64,000 bases of DNA from Sorghum bicolor. Lineage: Eukaryota; Streptophyta; Magnoliopsida; Poales; Poaceae. The first letter of the stretch is position 1, and the number at the start of each line of letters is the position of its first letter. The notes under the pieces are model-generated. The model did not search any database, had not been told where the DNA came from, and was given only the letters and a program-made list of their open reading frames with translations. Below, one piece after another: positions 50,553 through 63,400 of the stretch. The DNA lies in contig NC_012874.2 of the NCBI RefSeq assembly GCF_000003195.3, positions 1,581,001-1,645,000 on the forward strand, read 5' to 3'. The position numbers and the translations under genes are program-made.

Positions 50553-52436
50553 CACTACAAGAAATTTAGCTATACATCATGACGGATTAGAGGTGACGTT
50601 CTAAGAATTCGTCACAGTATGACCCGAAGCCCACTATAAGCCCACCACGGGCCAAACCCTAGCCTCCCTCCTTCCGTCCTTCTCTCCATACTCTTGAGCC
50701 GCCGCCCCTCACCCTTCTTCCCGCCGACCCTCCCTCCCTTTCCACAGACGTCATCCCTCTCTCTGCACCTCCCCTTCATGACCCCTCTCTCATCGGCGTC
50801 AAGCAGCAGGGCAAGGGCAATGCAGCGGCGGTGGCGGCGGTGGTCCTACACCTCCTCAGCTCCCAGATCCCGGCAGCATGGGGTTCGGCACGCATGAGGG
50901 TTGTAGCTCCCGACGGCGCGCGTGGGCCCTCACCCCAGCACCAGCTCTGGCCTAATCTCTCCTCTCCACCAACAACCTCTCAGATCTCGGCAGAGACGAG
51001 AGAGGTAGTGCAGACAACAGCTCCAGCAAAGTGTGGAGAACCAGCAGCAGCTGCGGCGAGCTCACAGGGGCAGCAGCCTGACTCCTGTTGACGAAGAACA
51101 CACCAAGGATGAGCACGGGTATTCGTTCTCTCTTTTCCTCTTCTTTGTTGGTACTTTGTGTGCTAATTGTATTTGTTGCTGCACTGAACTGCTAGTGGAT
51201 TTGGTTTTGGTCATGATTTGACACATTTTTGAGTGAATTTGTTATGGCATGCTAGATCTGGAGTGTTGCCTACCTGCATGGCTATGCAGCAGCAGTTTTG
51301 TGGGAGTCGGACCTGATAAATTATCGTAATATTTGTATCAGGCGTCCTTTATTTGGGCCTAAAACATGAAGTCCAGTTAAGTTGGTTAGGCTGATATAAT
51401 CTGATCTGATCTATCAATGTGCAGAGGATTGACAGGATGCCCTCCTGTGGTGAAATTGTTATGAATGTTGTCAGTTATAATTTATTTGTTCTCTTTTTTA
51501 TATTGCGAGGTGGATTATGATACCTGCCATTCCTTGGTGGATTATATTAATTTGCCTTTCGCAGCTGCAGTGTTCAGGATTGTGTGATTTGAAGCTTATT
51601 TGTGCAATGTTCTCTGTTTTTAGATGCACTAAACACTTGCAAGAAGAGTTGTGTAATGATCTCTGTTTTTAGATGCACTAAACACTTGCAAGAAGAGTTG
51701 TGTAATATTCTCTGTTTTTAGATGCTATAGTTGACAATCAAAATGTGTCACTTTTGGATGTTGTATTAAAATTATGCTTTTGTACATGACTTGTCGCCAT
51801 GTTCCTTACCTACGGTTTACTTTGCCTACATTTGATTTAATTTGTGCACATGTGTATTTTCAGAGAGACAAGTACAAAGACTAGGAATCTGGTGCAATGG
51901 ATTTTTGAAGGAGTGCCACTATACAGCAAAAAGAAATCAAGCTTATGCATTGGCGGTCTAGAAATGCTATTGTGTAATAGATGTAAAGGTTGACAATGAC
52001 CTGTTTTTGTGTTTCCTTAGGTTTTATGATGATCAAAACATGTTATGTTAATGTACTGCAAATTGAGTTAATCAAATGATTGGGCTTTATGTGATTTTCA
52101 TTATATAATTTGTGATGGCCAATTTTGTGAACATATGGCGCTTACATAGCAACTCAAATCAGTGACGGAGAAACATCTACATGGCATACTGTGCAGTAGA
52201 TGGTTATGACGGTCTATTTTGTCATAGGCTATCGGGCCTACCCTGGGCTGGATGGCCTTTCAGGGATTCTATGACGAATACAAATGTCAATCTGTGACAG
52301 ATTATCTGGGTTAGCAAATTTATGACGCGGGATACATGACGTTTTCTCCGATCGTCATGGTTAGTTAACTATGACGCATTTTTGCTTGTCTATGACGAAA
52401 ATAAATCGTTATGTATAAAGGTATTTCTTGTAGTAT
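50553..52436. mobile_element. Non-autonomous CACTA element, 1884 bp
   Basis: Starts CACTACAAGAAAT and ends ATTTCTTGTAGTAT (final G changed to T), with ATT on both sides (50550-50552, 52437-52439), the 3-bp duplication typical of CACTA elements. Subterminal TGACG/CTATGACG motifs recur at both ends. The interior 50640-51110 is GC-rich and begins like a plant 5' leader (AAACCCTAGCCTCC); its frames show no transposase. A 49-bp unit (CTCTGTTTTTAGATGCACTA core) is repeated about 2.3 times at 51611-51725. Confidence 0.85.
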
Positions 52437-52715
52437 ATTGTCAGGGACTTGAATTGCAATGCAAACCATACCCTGAGTTTTTTTGTAATAATTTAGGTAA
52501 AGGAAACCATAGTACCATACCCTGAGGTGCTGGTATATGAATATCTCTCATCTGGTCATTGCATGTTCTTTCCATTTTATAAAAACGACTCCTTTGCGTA
52601 TGTGTTCTCCTCACTCCCCAGCACGCGCTGCCTAGCTGTTCTCCGCCGCCGGCCGTGTGCGACGACTTGAGCATGCCTCGCAGGTTGCCACTGCATTAGC
52701 AGGCAGCTAGCAGCA
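52437..52715 (+). promoter_or_regulatory. Upstream region of apyrase 2
   Basis: A TATA-like TTATAAAA lies at 52578-52585, about 131 bp before the ATG. The CACTA element ends only 280 bp upstream of the start codon, so it replaces or limits the promoter that copy 1 has. Confidence 0.45.
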
Positions 52716-55357
52716 ATGGCACACTTCGTCGTCGGCATCGCGGCGCTGCTCCTGCTGCAGCTGATGTCCTCGTCGTCCTACCCCAGCAGCACTGTCCTTG
52801 CAGACTCCATGCTCGGCCGGAAAGCTGGCATCGTCGTCGACGAGGCGGCGGCGCCCGAGAGTTCACCGCCGGGGATGGGGAGGTACGCCGTGATCTTCAA
52901 TGCTGGCAGCACGGGGACTCGTGTGCACGTCTTCAGGTTCGACAGGAAGCTCGAGCTCCTCGAGATCGGCGACGAAGGCATCGAGGTGTTCGCTAAGGTA
53001 CATGCATGGATCCATTATTCATGAAACCATGAGCTTTGCTGTGTATGTGGTTCGACAGTACTGCTAGCTCTATAGTCGTATATATGGATTAAGGCAAGGA
53101 ACAAAAACCTTTGTTTGTTGCTGCAGGTGAAGCCTGGGCTGAGCTCATACGCTGGACATCCCCAAGAGGCAGCAAATTCCATACTGCCTCTTCTTGACAA
53201 GGCCAAAAGTGTTGTCCCTAAACAGCTGATGAAAAGGACCCCGCTTAGACTCGGAGTACGTGAACAAATTCACTACAAATCTATAATAAGTGATGATCTC
53301 AACTTCCAATCCATCATATATAAAATACACGTGAAGGCGTGTTCTAGAAAAAAAATCCATCATATATAGGTCTGCAGATAGTTAGTTTTGCACTTACGTA
53401 CATTGAAATCCACACCTTCTAATACACACTCTACTTACGGGCGGTGACAGTCTAATCAGTGAAATTACATTGGACATTTCACAAGTTAGTTCGTTTAGTT
53501 CGATGCAAATTAATGTACGTCTCCTTTCCAAATGGACCCAGCTAATTGTCTTGATTTAGCATATATATACCAATGAAATTTGCAGGCAACTGCTGGGTTG
53601 AGACTTATTGGAGAAGAGCAATCGGACCAGATTCTTGAAGCGGTAAGTTTTAATTTCTCTCACTTACCTCAGGTTCTCATCAACTGGCTTCAAAATTACT
53701 AGTATAATATGCTAACTGATATTAAATTTCAATATAGGTCAGGAACCTTGTCCACACTAAGACCAAATTTCAGACCAAGCCCGAGTGGATCAATGTTATT
53801 GAGGGATCTCAAGAAGGATCATACCTATGGGTAAACCCAAACAAAAAAAAACCTTTAAGAAAATGCTGGTTTTTTTCACCTCAATTTAATATATACACAA
53901 TCTGTCTAAGAATATGGATTTGAGTGCTCTGAGCCTGGGTTGTAGGTTGCTCTGAATTATCTGTTGGATAAATTGGGAGGGGACTACTCACAGACAGTAG
54001 CCGTGGTTGATATGGGCGGTGGATCAGTGCAAATAGCCTATGCCATTTCTGCAAATACCGCTGCAAATGCTCCGGTGGCACCTCATGGGGAAGACCCCTA
54101 TGTTATAAGAGAGTATCTTAAAGGGAAAGATTACAACATCTATGCTCACAGGTTTTGATCAACATATTCTCTCATAGAAGAGTGTCTGTATATATAAACT
54201 TTTAGGTTAGGGTTTATTGATAATTACAAAGCCATTACGTTAAACACAAATTAAGATGATATATGTTGTGACCTTGATCTCTTTGCAGTTACTTGCACTA
54301 TGGTGCTTTTGCATCACGGGCAGAGATTTTGAAGGCAAAGAATGGACCATTCAGCAGCTGCATGTTACGTGGATTCATCGGTATATTTGTTCAGCATACA
54401 TATATTGTAGATATTGGGAGTGTTCCAAAGTCTGTATCAACTCGATGTACTGCTCTTTGGTTTAACAAAAGCTTCCGTTTCTAAAAAAACATATATTATA
54501 TAGATACTTCAGATTGTTTTCTTTTCCAATAACCATATAACTAGGCCTCTTTTTGTTGTTCATTTTCATTTTTTAGGTCAATACACCTACAATGAGGAGC
54601 AATACGATGCAACTGCCGCACCAGAAGGAGCAGTCTACTACAAATGCAGAGAAGAGATAGGCAAAGCACTGAACCTGAATGCGCCATGTGAAACAAAGAA
54701 CTGCACATTCAATGGCATATGGAATGGCGGTGGCGGAGCAGGCCAAGACAACCTCTATGTTGCATCCAGCTTCTACTACGTGGCCTCAGAGGTGTAGCAA
54801 CGACTAGCTTCTTAATCTACTTATTAACCTGCATAGATTTAGTTTGAAAGCATGCATAAAAATTGAAGGTCTCTGAAATTGAACCTTCTTCCCTCTGAAA
54901 AGGTCGGCATCATAGATGGCAATGCACCAAGCGGAGAAACTACCCCTGGCGCATTCAGAGCTTCCGCGGAGAGGGTTTGCCAGATGAGTGTTGAAGAAGC
55001 CAAAATTGAATATCCAAACGTCAACGATGTCGATGTGCCTTACCTATGCATGGACCTTGCCTACCAGTATACTTTGCTAGTAGATGGCTTTGGTTAGTGT
55101 AAATGATCATCAATGCAATTGTTGGGTAGAATGCAATGATACAAATGTTATGTGTGGGTCACACAACAACTAATTTTGGATATTTTGTGACTAATGAAAT
55201 TGCGTGCGATACAGGTGTGGAGGCGACCAAGGAGATCACCGTGGTGGACAAGGTGAAGCATGGAGAGTACTATGTCGAAGCTGTGTGGCCTCTAGCTCTG
55301 CTATTAAGGCTGTGTCATCCAAAAAATGGCATCAAGGTGCATGATATGTTGGTTTGA
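52716..55357 (+). CDS. Apyrase (GDA1/CD39 NTPDase), copy 2, altered
   Basis: Exons 52716-52997, 53127-53255, 53586-53642, 53738-53830, 53946-54151, 54289-54380, 54577-54791, 54903-55092, 55215-55357; same intron positions and phases as copy 1, 468 aa. Signal-like N-terminus ([17 protein letters not shown]). ACR2 ATAGLRL, ACR3 [14 protein letters not shown]4 [12 protein letters not shown] and ACR5 [12 protein letters not shown] are kept, but ACR1 reads FNAGSTGTR: Asn62 where the family has Asp. Near 55295 one base is missing relative to copy 1, so after WPL the protein ends in [11 protein letters not shown] and more; the +1 frame ([10 protein letters not shown]) still resembles copy 1 ([10 protein letters not shown]). 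ACR1 Asp takes part in nucleotide phosphate/metal binding in the family, so activity is probably reduced. It may be a decaying copy or one with a new role. Confidence 0.88.
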
Positions 55358-55479
55358 TCTCATGCAAGAATTGTATGTGCCATGTAATGAAATAAATAAA
55401 AATGTCGTGATCTCACGCTAATACGTTCACTCTGCATGATCCGTCCCGAATCCGAATTACCATGAGGGTCAAGAATTTC

Positions 55480-56729
55480 CACTACTACAGAAATGATTTT
55501 AGGTGATGGTGCCCAAACATTAACGAAAGCGGCCACAAAATTCAACCGCCTCCTAAAAATCTGGACTATTAACAGAGGTGGTTGCATTTAATTACCAAGG
55601 CGGTCAAAATCCAACTGCCTCCTAAAAGCGATTAATGGAGGCGAGCACATTAAGAAAATCGCCTCTGAAAATGGGCTATTTATGGACACGGTCATCTTAA
55701 GGCGCCCACCTCCGTAAATCGATTTTAGGAGGCGAACACACTATAAAGCCCGCCTGGGAAAATCCTAGCCCAGTAGAGCCCATATCCAATCCTCATATCT
55801 CACGCTTATATATATCCGACTAGGGTTTCAACTCTCCTTCACTTCTCCCTCCCTCAGCCACACTTCCTCACCCTCAGTGCCTCTATCACTCCCTTCTCTC
55901 CATTGTGCTCAGATCCAAAAACACCTCCAATTCCTCACTCGCATAGGTTATCAGCACGCCCTCCTTCCCTCTTCCTCGTGGTTCCAGCATGACCACCGTC
56001 GCTTTCCCTCGTCCTACATCCCTTTTCTCTTCTCATGCTTTGATCTAGACCAACACCAGTGAAGGTCGGTGAAGCCAGGTGGCTGTGCCCTGGACGTGGA
56101 TCTAGGGCTAGCCTGTGAGCGTGGGCAAAGGCGGTGGCTGACGAGCGCCGGACGGCTTTGGGGCCCCTTCTCACGACAGCTCTCTCCTGCACGGTAGATC
56201 TAGGGCGGGCCGGCCCCCGCCCACAACGGGGTGTGCGGATCCACGGCGGGGCGGTGGCCGGAGTCAGGTCCCTCCGACGCGCGGCATGGCGGCATGAGCC
56301 TAGTCTCCTTCCCTCGCTCGATGGTGGCGCAGATCTGGCTTGGTGGCTTCGATGGCAGAGGACATGGCGAGCTCGTGTTTGGGATTGGCGGATCTAGCTT
56401 GGCAGTGGCGGATCCAGGGCTGTGGCATCCCCGGTGGTGGTTCTAGAGGTGGCACAACCAGATCAACAACAGGTGTGTAGATGCATCAGTGATGACCTAT
56501 GGATGGGCTCAGTGGGCCCATGAATGGGCTCGACGGGCTCATGAATGGGCTCGACAGGCCTATCCACTAGATTTTCTTTTTTTTTGTTTTTGTGTTTGAT
56601 TTATGGAGGCAGACAAACCAACCACCTCCTTAGATGCATGATTAACCGAAACCTTTCATTGAAAGCGGTTGCGAAGCCCACCTCCATTAATAAATAATGA
56701 CTGCCTCAATTAAAATTTCTCTAGTAGTG
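55480..56729. mobile_element. Non-autonomous CACTA element, 1250 bp
   Basis: Starts CACTACTACAGAAATGATTT and ends AAAATTTCTCTAGTAGTG, with TTC on both sides (55477-55479, 56730-56732). Subterminal GGCGGTTG / GCCTCC motifs repeat in both orientations. The GC-rich centre (55780-56470) looks like a captured gene leader or exon with no recognisable protein. It sits about 120 bp after the apyrase 2 stop. Confidence 0.9.
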
Positions 56730-57478
56730 TTCTTTGAGAGCCAAGAAATATATGGTTTCCTTGCCGGTGCTAGTCACCTCCAAGAAAATGTATGTTCCTT
56801 GGAGGGTTAATGCACCACCAAGGAGGTTGATATTGTAAATTGTGAAGGGAAATTATAATTTTCTTGGGTGTTATTTAAACCAACAAGGAAAATTGTAATT
56901 TCCTTGGGGTTATATGCAATTTCCTTGCCAAGGAAAGTTACAATAAGAATGGACTTGTAAAACTCTTATTGATATATGAAGTCAAGATCCTGGTTGCAAT
57001 CCATAATAAAATGTATATATGCATGTCATCATGGGTCAATTGGGAGTGACTCGAATTTTAGAATTTATTGGTCATGGTAAGTTTTTTTTTTCTAATTTGT
57101 TTGTAGTATGCATTTCGTTGAGGGCTAGTCCCCATGGAAATCACAATTACAATTTCTTTGGAAGATAAGGGCAGCCAAGGAAATAAATTTTATCGTTTTA
57201 AAAAAAGGAATTAACTTTTACCTTGACGGTAGAATATTTCATTGGTGGTAACTTACCTCCGGGAAAGTTATTTACTTGGTGGTGGAAGTGTTTCTTTGTC
57301 GCTTAATTTGTTGTTGCGCTAATTTTCTTGCAGGCCAACCTCCAAATAAATCATTCTTGAGGGCAAAAACTTCCAACAAAATACTCTATTATATTCTTGA
57401 TAGATTAGCTTAATGATTTGTGGTCAGTTTTCATTATCTTGGCGATTTTTGGCCATCAAATTCTGGTTTCTAGTAGTG
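56730..57478. mobile_element. CACTA remnant (right end)
   Basis: Ends GGTTTCTAGTAGTG at 57478 and carries repeated TTTCCTTGG/CCAAGGAAA motifs in both orientations, like the candidate at 6812-8021. No left terminus was found. Confidence 0.5.
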
Positions 57479-59099
57479 ACAGTTAACCCATCTGTTGCAA
57501 GAAATAAATAAAGAAGATTGTGCTAAATAAAGTTTCTCAAATTTGATTGCAATTGCACAATGTATTGTATGAAAAACAAGCACAATAGTATCAAATGAGC
57601 TCTAATAAAAGGTAGTAATAACAAATAATATCCTTGTACTGATGTCTCTGATGTTCTTCCAAATAACACGTGGGACTACAGTCCACCGTGATAATAATGT
57701 CTGATCTTCCCTAGTTGTCTCAATCAATCAGTCAATCAACCATCTACATCTGCTCTAGTGTCAATTAACCAATCAATCATACTCCCTTCATCTCTATTCG
57801 AGTGTCATCGTGAGAGTCGTGCCATATAAACTTTTTTAAATTTAACTTAGTTTACAGAAAATATTAGCAATATTTATATATCTCCGAACAAATTTATTAT
57901 AGAAATAGATTCAACGCTCTATCTAATGGTACTAATTATATATATTGTAAATATTGATATTTTATTTTATATATTTAGTTAAAGTTAAATATAATTATTT
58001 TTTCGAGAAGCGAGAACGATAGATAAAAAAGGAGTACATGTTTATATACTCTTGAGAAGACAAGTGAAGCAGACTCAAGCAATTGGCATCTATTGACTGT
58101 CTGCAATAATCTGACTTTACACGTGAAACACGTGATCACCTTCATTTTGATTTCTGACACGATATATACTTCCTTTACCATAAATAATTGCACAACTCGT
58201 TTCTCGAGAAATTAAACTTCTTTAAGTTTGACTAGAAATATATCAAATAATATCAATATTTGTATCTACAAATAAGTATATTTCACGCTCAATCTAATGA
58301 TACATATTATATATAATAAATATTAGTATATTTTTGTATATATTTGATCAAATTTAAAAATACTTGACTTCTTAAAAAATGAGATGTACACTTATTTGTG
58401 GACGAAGGGAGTATCTACTAGTATTTGTATTTGTTGTGGCCTTGCCATTTTTAGTTATTAGTAGCTTCTATATATATCTGCCCGCATATACTACAGAAAT
58501 GCAATGCCTTTTTTTGTCTAATATTTATACTTATCTATAATGTTTCAAGGGCACTGGGGTTCAAAAACAGGTTTAGGATGACATTATACTAATATATCTG
58601 AACAAAAATATTTTACTATGAGAGCATGAATATTCTTACGACTCTTGAGAGACACAGTAATCTGAGGCGTGTTTTGTTGAAAAGGTCAAACAAGTCATAG
58701 CAGTTGCTCCCTCCATCCAAGAAAATAACTTTATAAGTTTAACCAAAATCAAGCTGTTATAAGTTTGGCTAAATTTAATTTATAAAAGTCTATGAGTTAG
58801 TGACATAAATCTTAAATTTTTGTCTATAAATTTTGTCAAACTCATGATATTTTAAGTTTGATTAAACATATAAAGGTTTTTTTTTGGACAGAAAGAGTAG
58901 AACACATTTGCACAAGTCAGTTTACTGCTGCAGATATGTCAAAGGAGAAGGTAGAGTTTGAATCGTAGAAATTCACAAGAATGAAGCATTTGCACGTTGT
59001 ATATTTTTTTTTCATGCTCGAAATTTTTTTGGCCCATTCTTGTGCCCCAGGTCCTGTCAAAGTTGAAAGCCCACTGTAAAGCCCAGGCAAATAGCGTTT
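57479..59099. other. Intergenic with Stowaway-like MITEs
   Basis: 57600-58140 is the duplicate of 50197-50520. Stowaway-like elements at 58169-58411 (CTTCCTTTACC to GACGAAGGGAG, TA flanks) and about 58706-58899. An element-like start (CTCCCTTCATCTC) also lies near 57782. No gene. Confidence 0.5.
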
Positions 59100-59485
59100 G
59101 CTTGCCTGGCTGAGCATCCGGCCGTCGGCGCCTCGCAAGCCGCCGCGGCGCCGCCTCCGTCGCTCTCAGTCTCTCGTTCTCCTTTCTCCTCCCGACTCCT
59201 GGTCGTGCTGCTTCGAACCATGCAGCCCTGCAGGGCTCCAGGCCGCCGGAGGATCTGATAAAGAAGGGACCTGGCAGTCGTCCCCTTGTCGACGGCAGCG
59301 CTACTGTTGGGCGTCAAGATGGAGGTGGACAGTCGAGCGCCTAGGCATGGCGTGGTGGCAGCGGCCGCCGGCCCGGTCGGCAGGTGCAGCTCGGCGGCCG
59401 GCAGCCAGCATCCAATGCGCGGCCAAGACAGGTCGACTTTAAGCCAGGTCCAACTCCAATCTCTAGCAATAGCAAGGCAACAACA
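59100..59485 (+). other. GC-rich island, possible orphan first exon
   Basis: An isolated CpG-rich stretch in AT-rich DNA. A frame from 59286 (MEVDSRAPRHGVVAAA) runs to a donor-like CAGAAG|GTAATA near 59490. No downstream exon was found on this strand before the convergent receptor gene, and no domain is recognisable. It may be a noncoding exon, a promoter island or captured DNA. Confidence 0.25.
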
Positions 59486-59845
59486 GAAGGTAATAAATTT
59501 CCCAATCCCCATTCCAAATTCCCATTTTTATTTCAGCGTTGAATTTCTTAATCCATGAATCCCCATGTCACTTGCCATTTGATAATTCTCATGAACGTAG
59601 GTGTCTTTGCCAATTTGTTTAGTATTGTAGAATTATACAACGAAGGGGACCATTACAATAACATTAAAATGGTAAATATCATATTTTCATCAGGTATGTT
59701 GTGGATTTAAGCATGGAATTGAGATACATACCATCTTATATAAAGTTATGCATTTATGAGTTTGTTTTGTTATATATCTATCCATATTAAACACGGTACG
59801 GATGGTATTGGACCCAGCGCGAGTGGTATACACATTTTCTATTAT

Positions 59846-60090
59846 GGCCTTGTTTAGATCACCTCAAAATCCAAAAACTTTTTAAAATTTCTCATCACAT
59901 CGAATCTTGCGGCATATACATGGAGCACTAAATATAAACGAAAACGAAAACTAATTGCGCAGCTTGTCTGAAATTTACGAGACGAATCTTTTGAGCCTAC
60001 TTATAGTGTATAGTTGGATAATAATTATCAAATACAAATGAAAGTGCTACAGTATCAAAATTCAAAAAAATTTCGGAACTAAACAAGGCC
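59846..60090. mobile_element. Tourist-like MITE, 245 bp
   Basis: GGCCTTGTTTAGATCACC to GGAACTAAACAAGGCC with TAT flanks (59843-59845, 60091-60093). About 320 bp beyond the stop codon of the receptor gene. Confidence 0.85.
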
Positions 60091-60412
60091 TATGGCCCTA
60101 GGCGTGAAAATTGACCAGCTCCTCCACTACACTTCTCCAAGACAATGCTGCAACCATCCACGAACTTTCTTCGGTCTTGCTCTCTCCCACTCAGCAAGAT
60201 AGAATACAAAGTTACCCCATAGTCTGAATGCAAAGCATTCTTTTTTTTCTTTTATTTTACATAATAGTTCACGATTACAAAAGCAACAATCAGAGCATGA
60301 ACACACAGAGATCCGAAGCAAACAGGTCTATATTACAACACAATACAAACAGACTGTCTCATGAAATAGAAACATGTAATTAGAGAGATATAAAAACCAT
60401 CTGGACACCACA

Positions 60413-63400
60413 TCACTCTTCAGCTTTCTCACCTTGGTGCTGCTGTTCCATTTTGCTGGAGCTTGCTTCACCTTGCTGCTCTGGTTTCGCGGCACCTTGT
60501 TTGTATGAAAGCCGGTAAACTGGTTGGAATGGTGTGCGGGAGCGGATAAAGCCTGCCTTTCTCAGTTCCTGCTGGATGTCTTCTGGCGCATCATTTGTAT
60601 TTGTCAGGCTGAGCTGAACAAGGTTTGGACGGACGAAGCGAAGATTCTTAAACGCATCAACAGCCGGCCATTGCACAGTGCCATCCAGCTCTACAGTCTG
60701 AAGATATTGAAGGCACTGTCCAGTGAAGACACAAGAAGAGATCTCATCGCCTTTCAGCTTCAAGTGGCCAAGGAGATGCAGCTGCCTGAGGGAAGTGTTC
60801 AGCGCAGCACCGTGTCTAGCATCATTGAATTCGTGCAACTCCAGTGACCGGAGTTTGGTCATCTTGAGCAGTGGACAGTTATCTTGATCCCATTCTCCTT
60901 TGCTGGGCTTTACACCATGCAGTGTTTGCAGCTCGCCCAATTCTTCGTTGATGGATGATGGAAGTGTGAGGTTCTTTGCAATCACATGCCGCAGCGTCTT
61001 TATCTTCCAGAAGGACGGGTGAATCTCCTCGACTTCAGTATCCCTTATATCCAGTGTCTGCAGGTTGAGCAGCCTCTGAATGCTAGACGGGAGCTCCTTG
61101 AGGTGCTCGCTGTTTACACGAAGGTACCGCAAGTGGATCTTGTCGCCAATCTCATTTGGTAACTCCTTGATCCTTAGTCCCCTTACGTCGACTACACGAA
61201 GTAAATCCGAACCCTGCAGAAACTTGAGATCATGCCAATGCTCCTCGTCCACGCCTCCGCTGCCACCGCTGCTGCTTGGACGATGTTCTTTCTGCTTGGC
61301 CCAGCATATGAAGGAACGCAACTTACAGAACTTATTGGTGAACGTGGTATATCCGCCTTGAAAACTCATGAAAGAGAGGCGGCGCACCGATGGTGGAACA
61401 AAGACGTCATGCATGTCATGGGCGTCAATGAAGCCCGCCTCATGAGCCTCTGAATGCAGGAACCCATGAAGCCTTCTGTGAACAATGATTTTCTTAATGC
61501 CGCCAGCCTCGTTCATGGCTGAAACCTGAACTAGGCATCTCAAGGCTAGCTCCTTGAAATAGTCGTCACCTAGCTCCTCGATGGTCTTGCCCTTCTGTGG
61601 CCTGATGAATCCCTCGGCCATCCACATCCGCACTATACTGTCGGTAGACAGAAAGGTGTCCTTGGGGAAAGCGGCTAAGTAGAGGAAGCATGACTTGAGG
61701 TCATTGGGAAGGTCTTCAAAGCTTGCCCAGAAGACCCTCTCAATCGACGTTCTTGTGGACAGGTTGGCTGCTTCTGTTGTAGGGGGGCTCATCTTCTCCT
61801 CAATACGATCCTCCTGGAACATTGCAGGTCCTGTTATCTGATTGCCTTCGCCATCTTGCTGATGTGCTTCTTCCATTGCTGGTCCAGACCTGAGCTGCTG
61901 CAGCACTGCCGTCCATTGCCCTGGGTTCTCCTTGAATCGCAGTAGTCCAGCCAAAACCACTATAGCCAGAGGGTAGCCCCAAGTTATATTGTACACAACT
62001 TCGCTGTACTTGCTCATCATGCTATTTACCGTAGTTTCATCTAACAGATTTGTCCTGAAGGCCCTCGAACAGAACAACTTCACACTCTTTTCCTTATCGA
62101 AACGGCTCAAGTGGCGGATTCCGTTGCTGAGACCCTTGTTCATGGCATTAGCATGCCATGCTACCTCTTCATTCACGATGTCCAATACGAGCACTACCCT
62201 ACTTCCATTGTTGTCATCTGGTAGGCTTGCCCTCAAACAGTTGAGCATGGTCTTGGAGGATATCCCAATGATAATCAGCAGATACTTCTTATTGGTTAGG
62301 AGGTGACGGAGCATGCCAGCAATATCATCGCAAGAGCCTTCCTGAACCGGCTGATCTCCTTGTGTTGGCGAAATGGCTTGGCGTGCTCTCTCGTAGATTG
62401 TTTGGAGGAGATGTTCTGTGGTGGAATCCGGCGGCATGTTGTACCAAACTCGAATCTCAAAATGGTTGTTATTCTTCATATCATGCAGGAGAATACGTGA
62501 CAGTGTTTTCTTTCCCACACCGCTCTCCCCGAGTATGGAGATGAACATCAGCTGAGGGTGACCTTTATGAAGCAGCATTTCCTTAAGTGTCTCCACTTCT
62601 TTTTCAAGACCCACAGCATTCTTATAACCATCCCGCCTGTTCATCGAGAACTGTTAGTAATGCAAATTGACTCATTGCTTATAGACAAAATTAACTGAGT
62701 GGTTAGGCAGCTTTGTCTTGATGTCAAAATAGTTTTACCCACATCATTTGGCCAAAGTATTGAAAGCACAGATTTTTATCAGAAAACTAAACTGCGTCAT
62801 GCTTTGAGTTAAGTTTTCCATAACTCTCATGTAGGCATCGTAAAAAAAGGTTAAAACAAGACTTTGCCAAACATGTTAGGAATCTAAATAACACCTCAAA
62901 ACAATTGTTGCAAACTAAGCCACTAAAAATCCATGTAGGTATTGTTTCAAAAAAAAGATCCATGTAGGTAAATCGTATACAAAGTACATTCTTAGTTTTC
63001 TGACTTTACTCGACTAAATATCATCGACAAATATTGTTAGTCAATGTTTGAACAGTAAACATCAAAGTTGTCTTAAGTATTTTGGAATGTAGGTTATAAT
63101 TAAGAAAAGATGTTCCTTGTATATTCATCGAAAGTGCAACACTGATAATTCATAATTACAGGATTGACATAGGAGGTCCCATACCATGCTGAAGTGGCTG
63201 TAGTGGAAGATGTCAGTGTCGCTAATGGCATATGCTCGATCTTGTATTCCTTTTGGTTGTCCGAGATTTGATTGAGCCTGCTGTTGATTTTCTTGAGTCG
63301 ACCAGACAATTCATGTCGGAGAAGGATTTGGGTCCAGCAGCCAAGCAGGTATTCTTTGAGCCATTTAATCCAGCGTTGGTAACCCATGCTTTCCAGGTCA

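Noticed and set aside
56134..56446. Arg-rich open frames in the second CACTA element
   Set aside because: They lie in its GC-rich cargo; several frames are open at once and none shows a domain or transposase motif.
60524..62544. Plus-strand open frames opposite the receptor gene
   Set aside because: Antisense shadows of the long NB-ARC-LRR exon.
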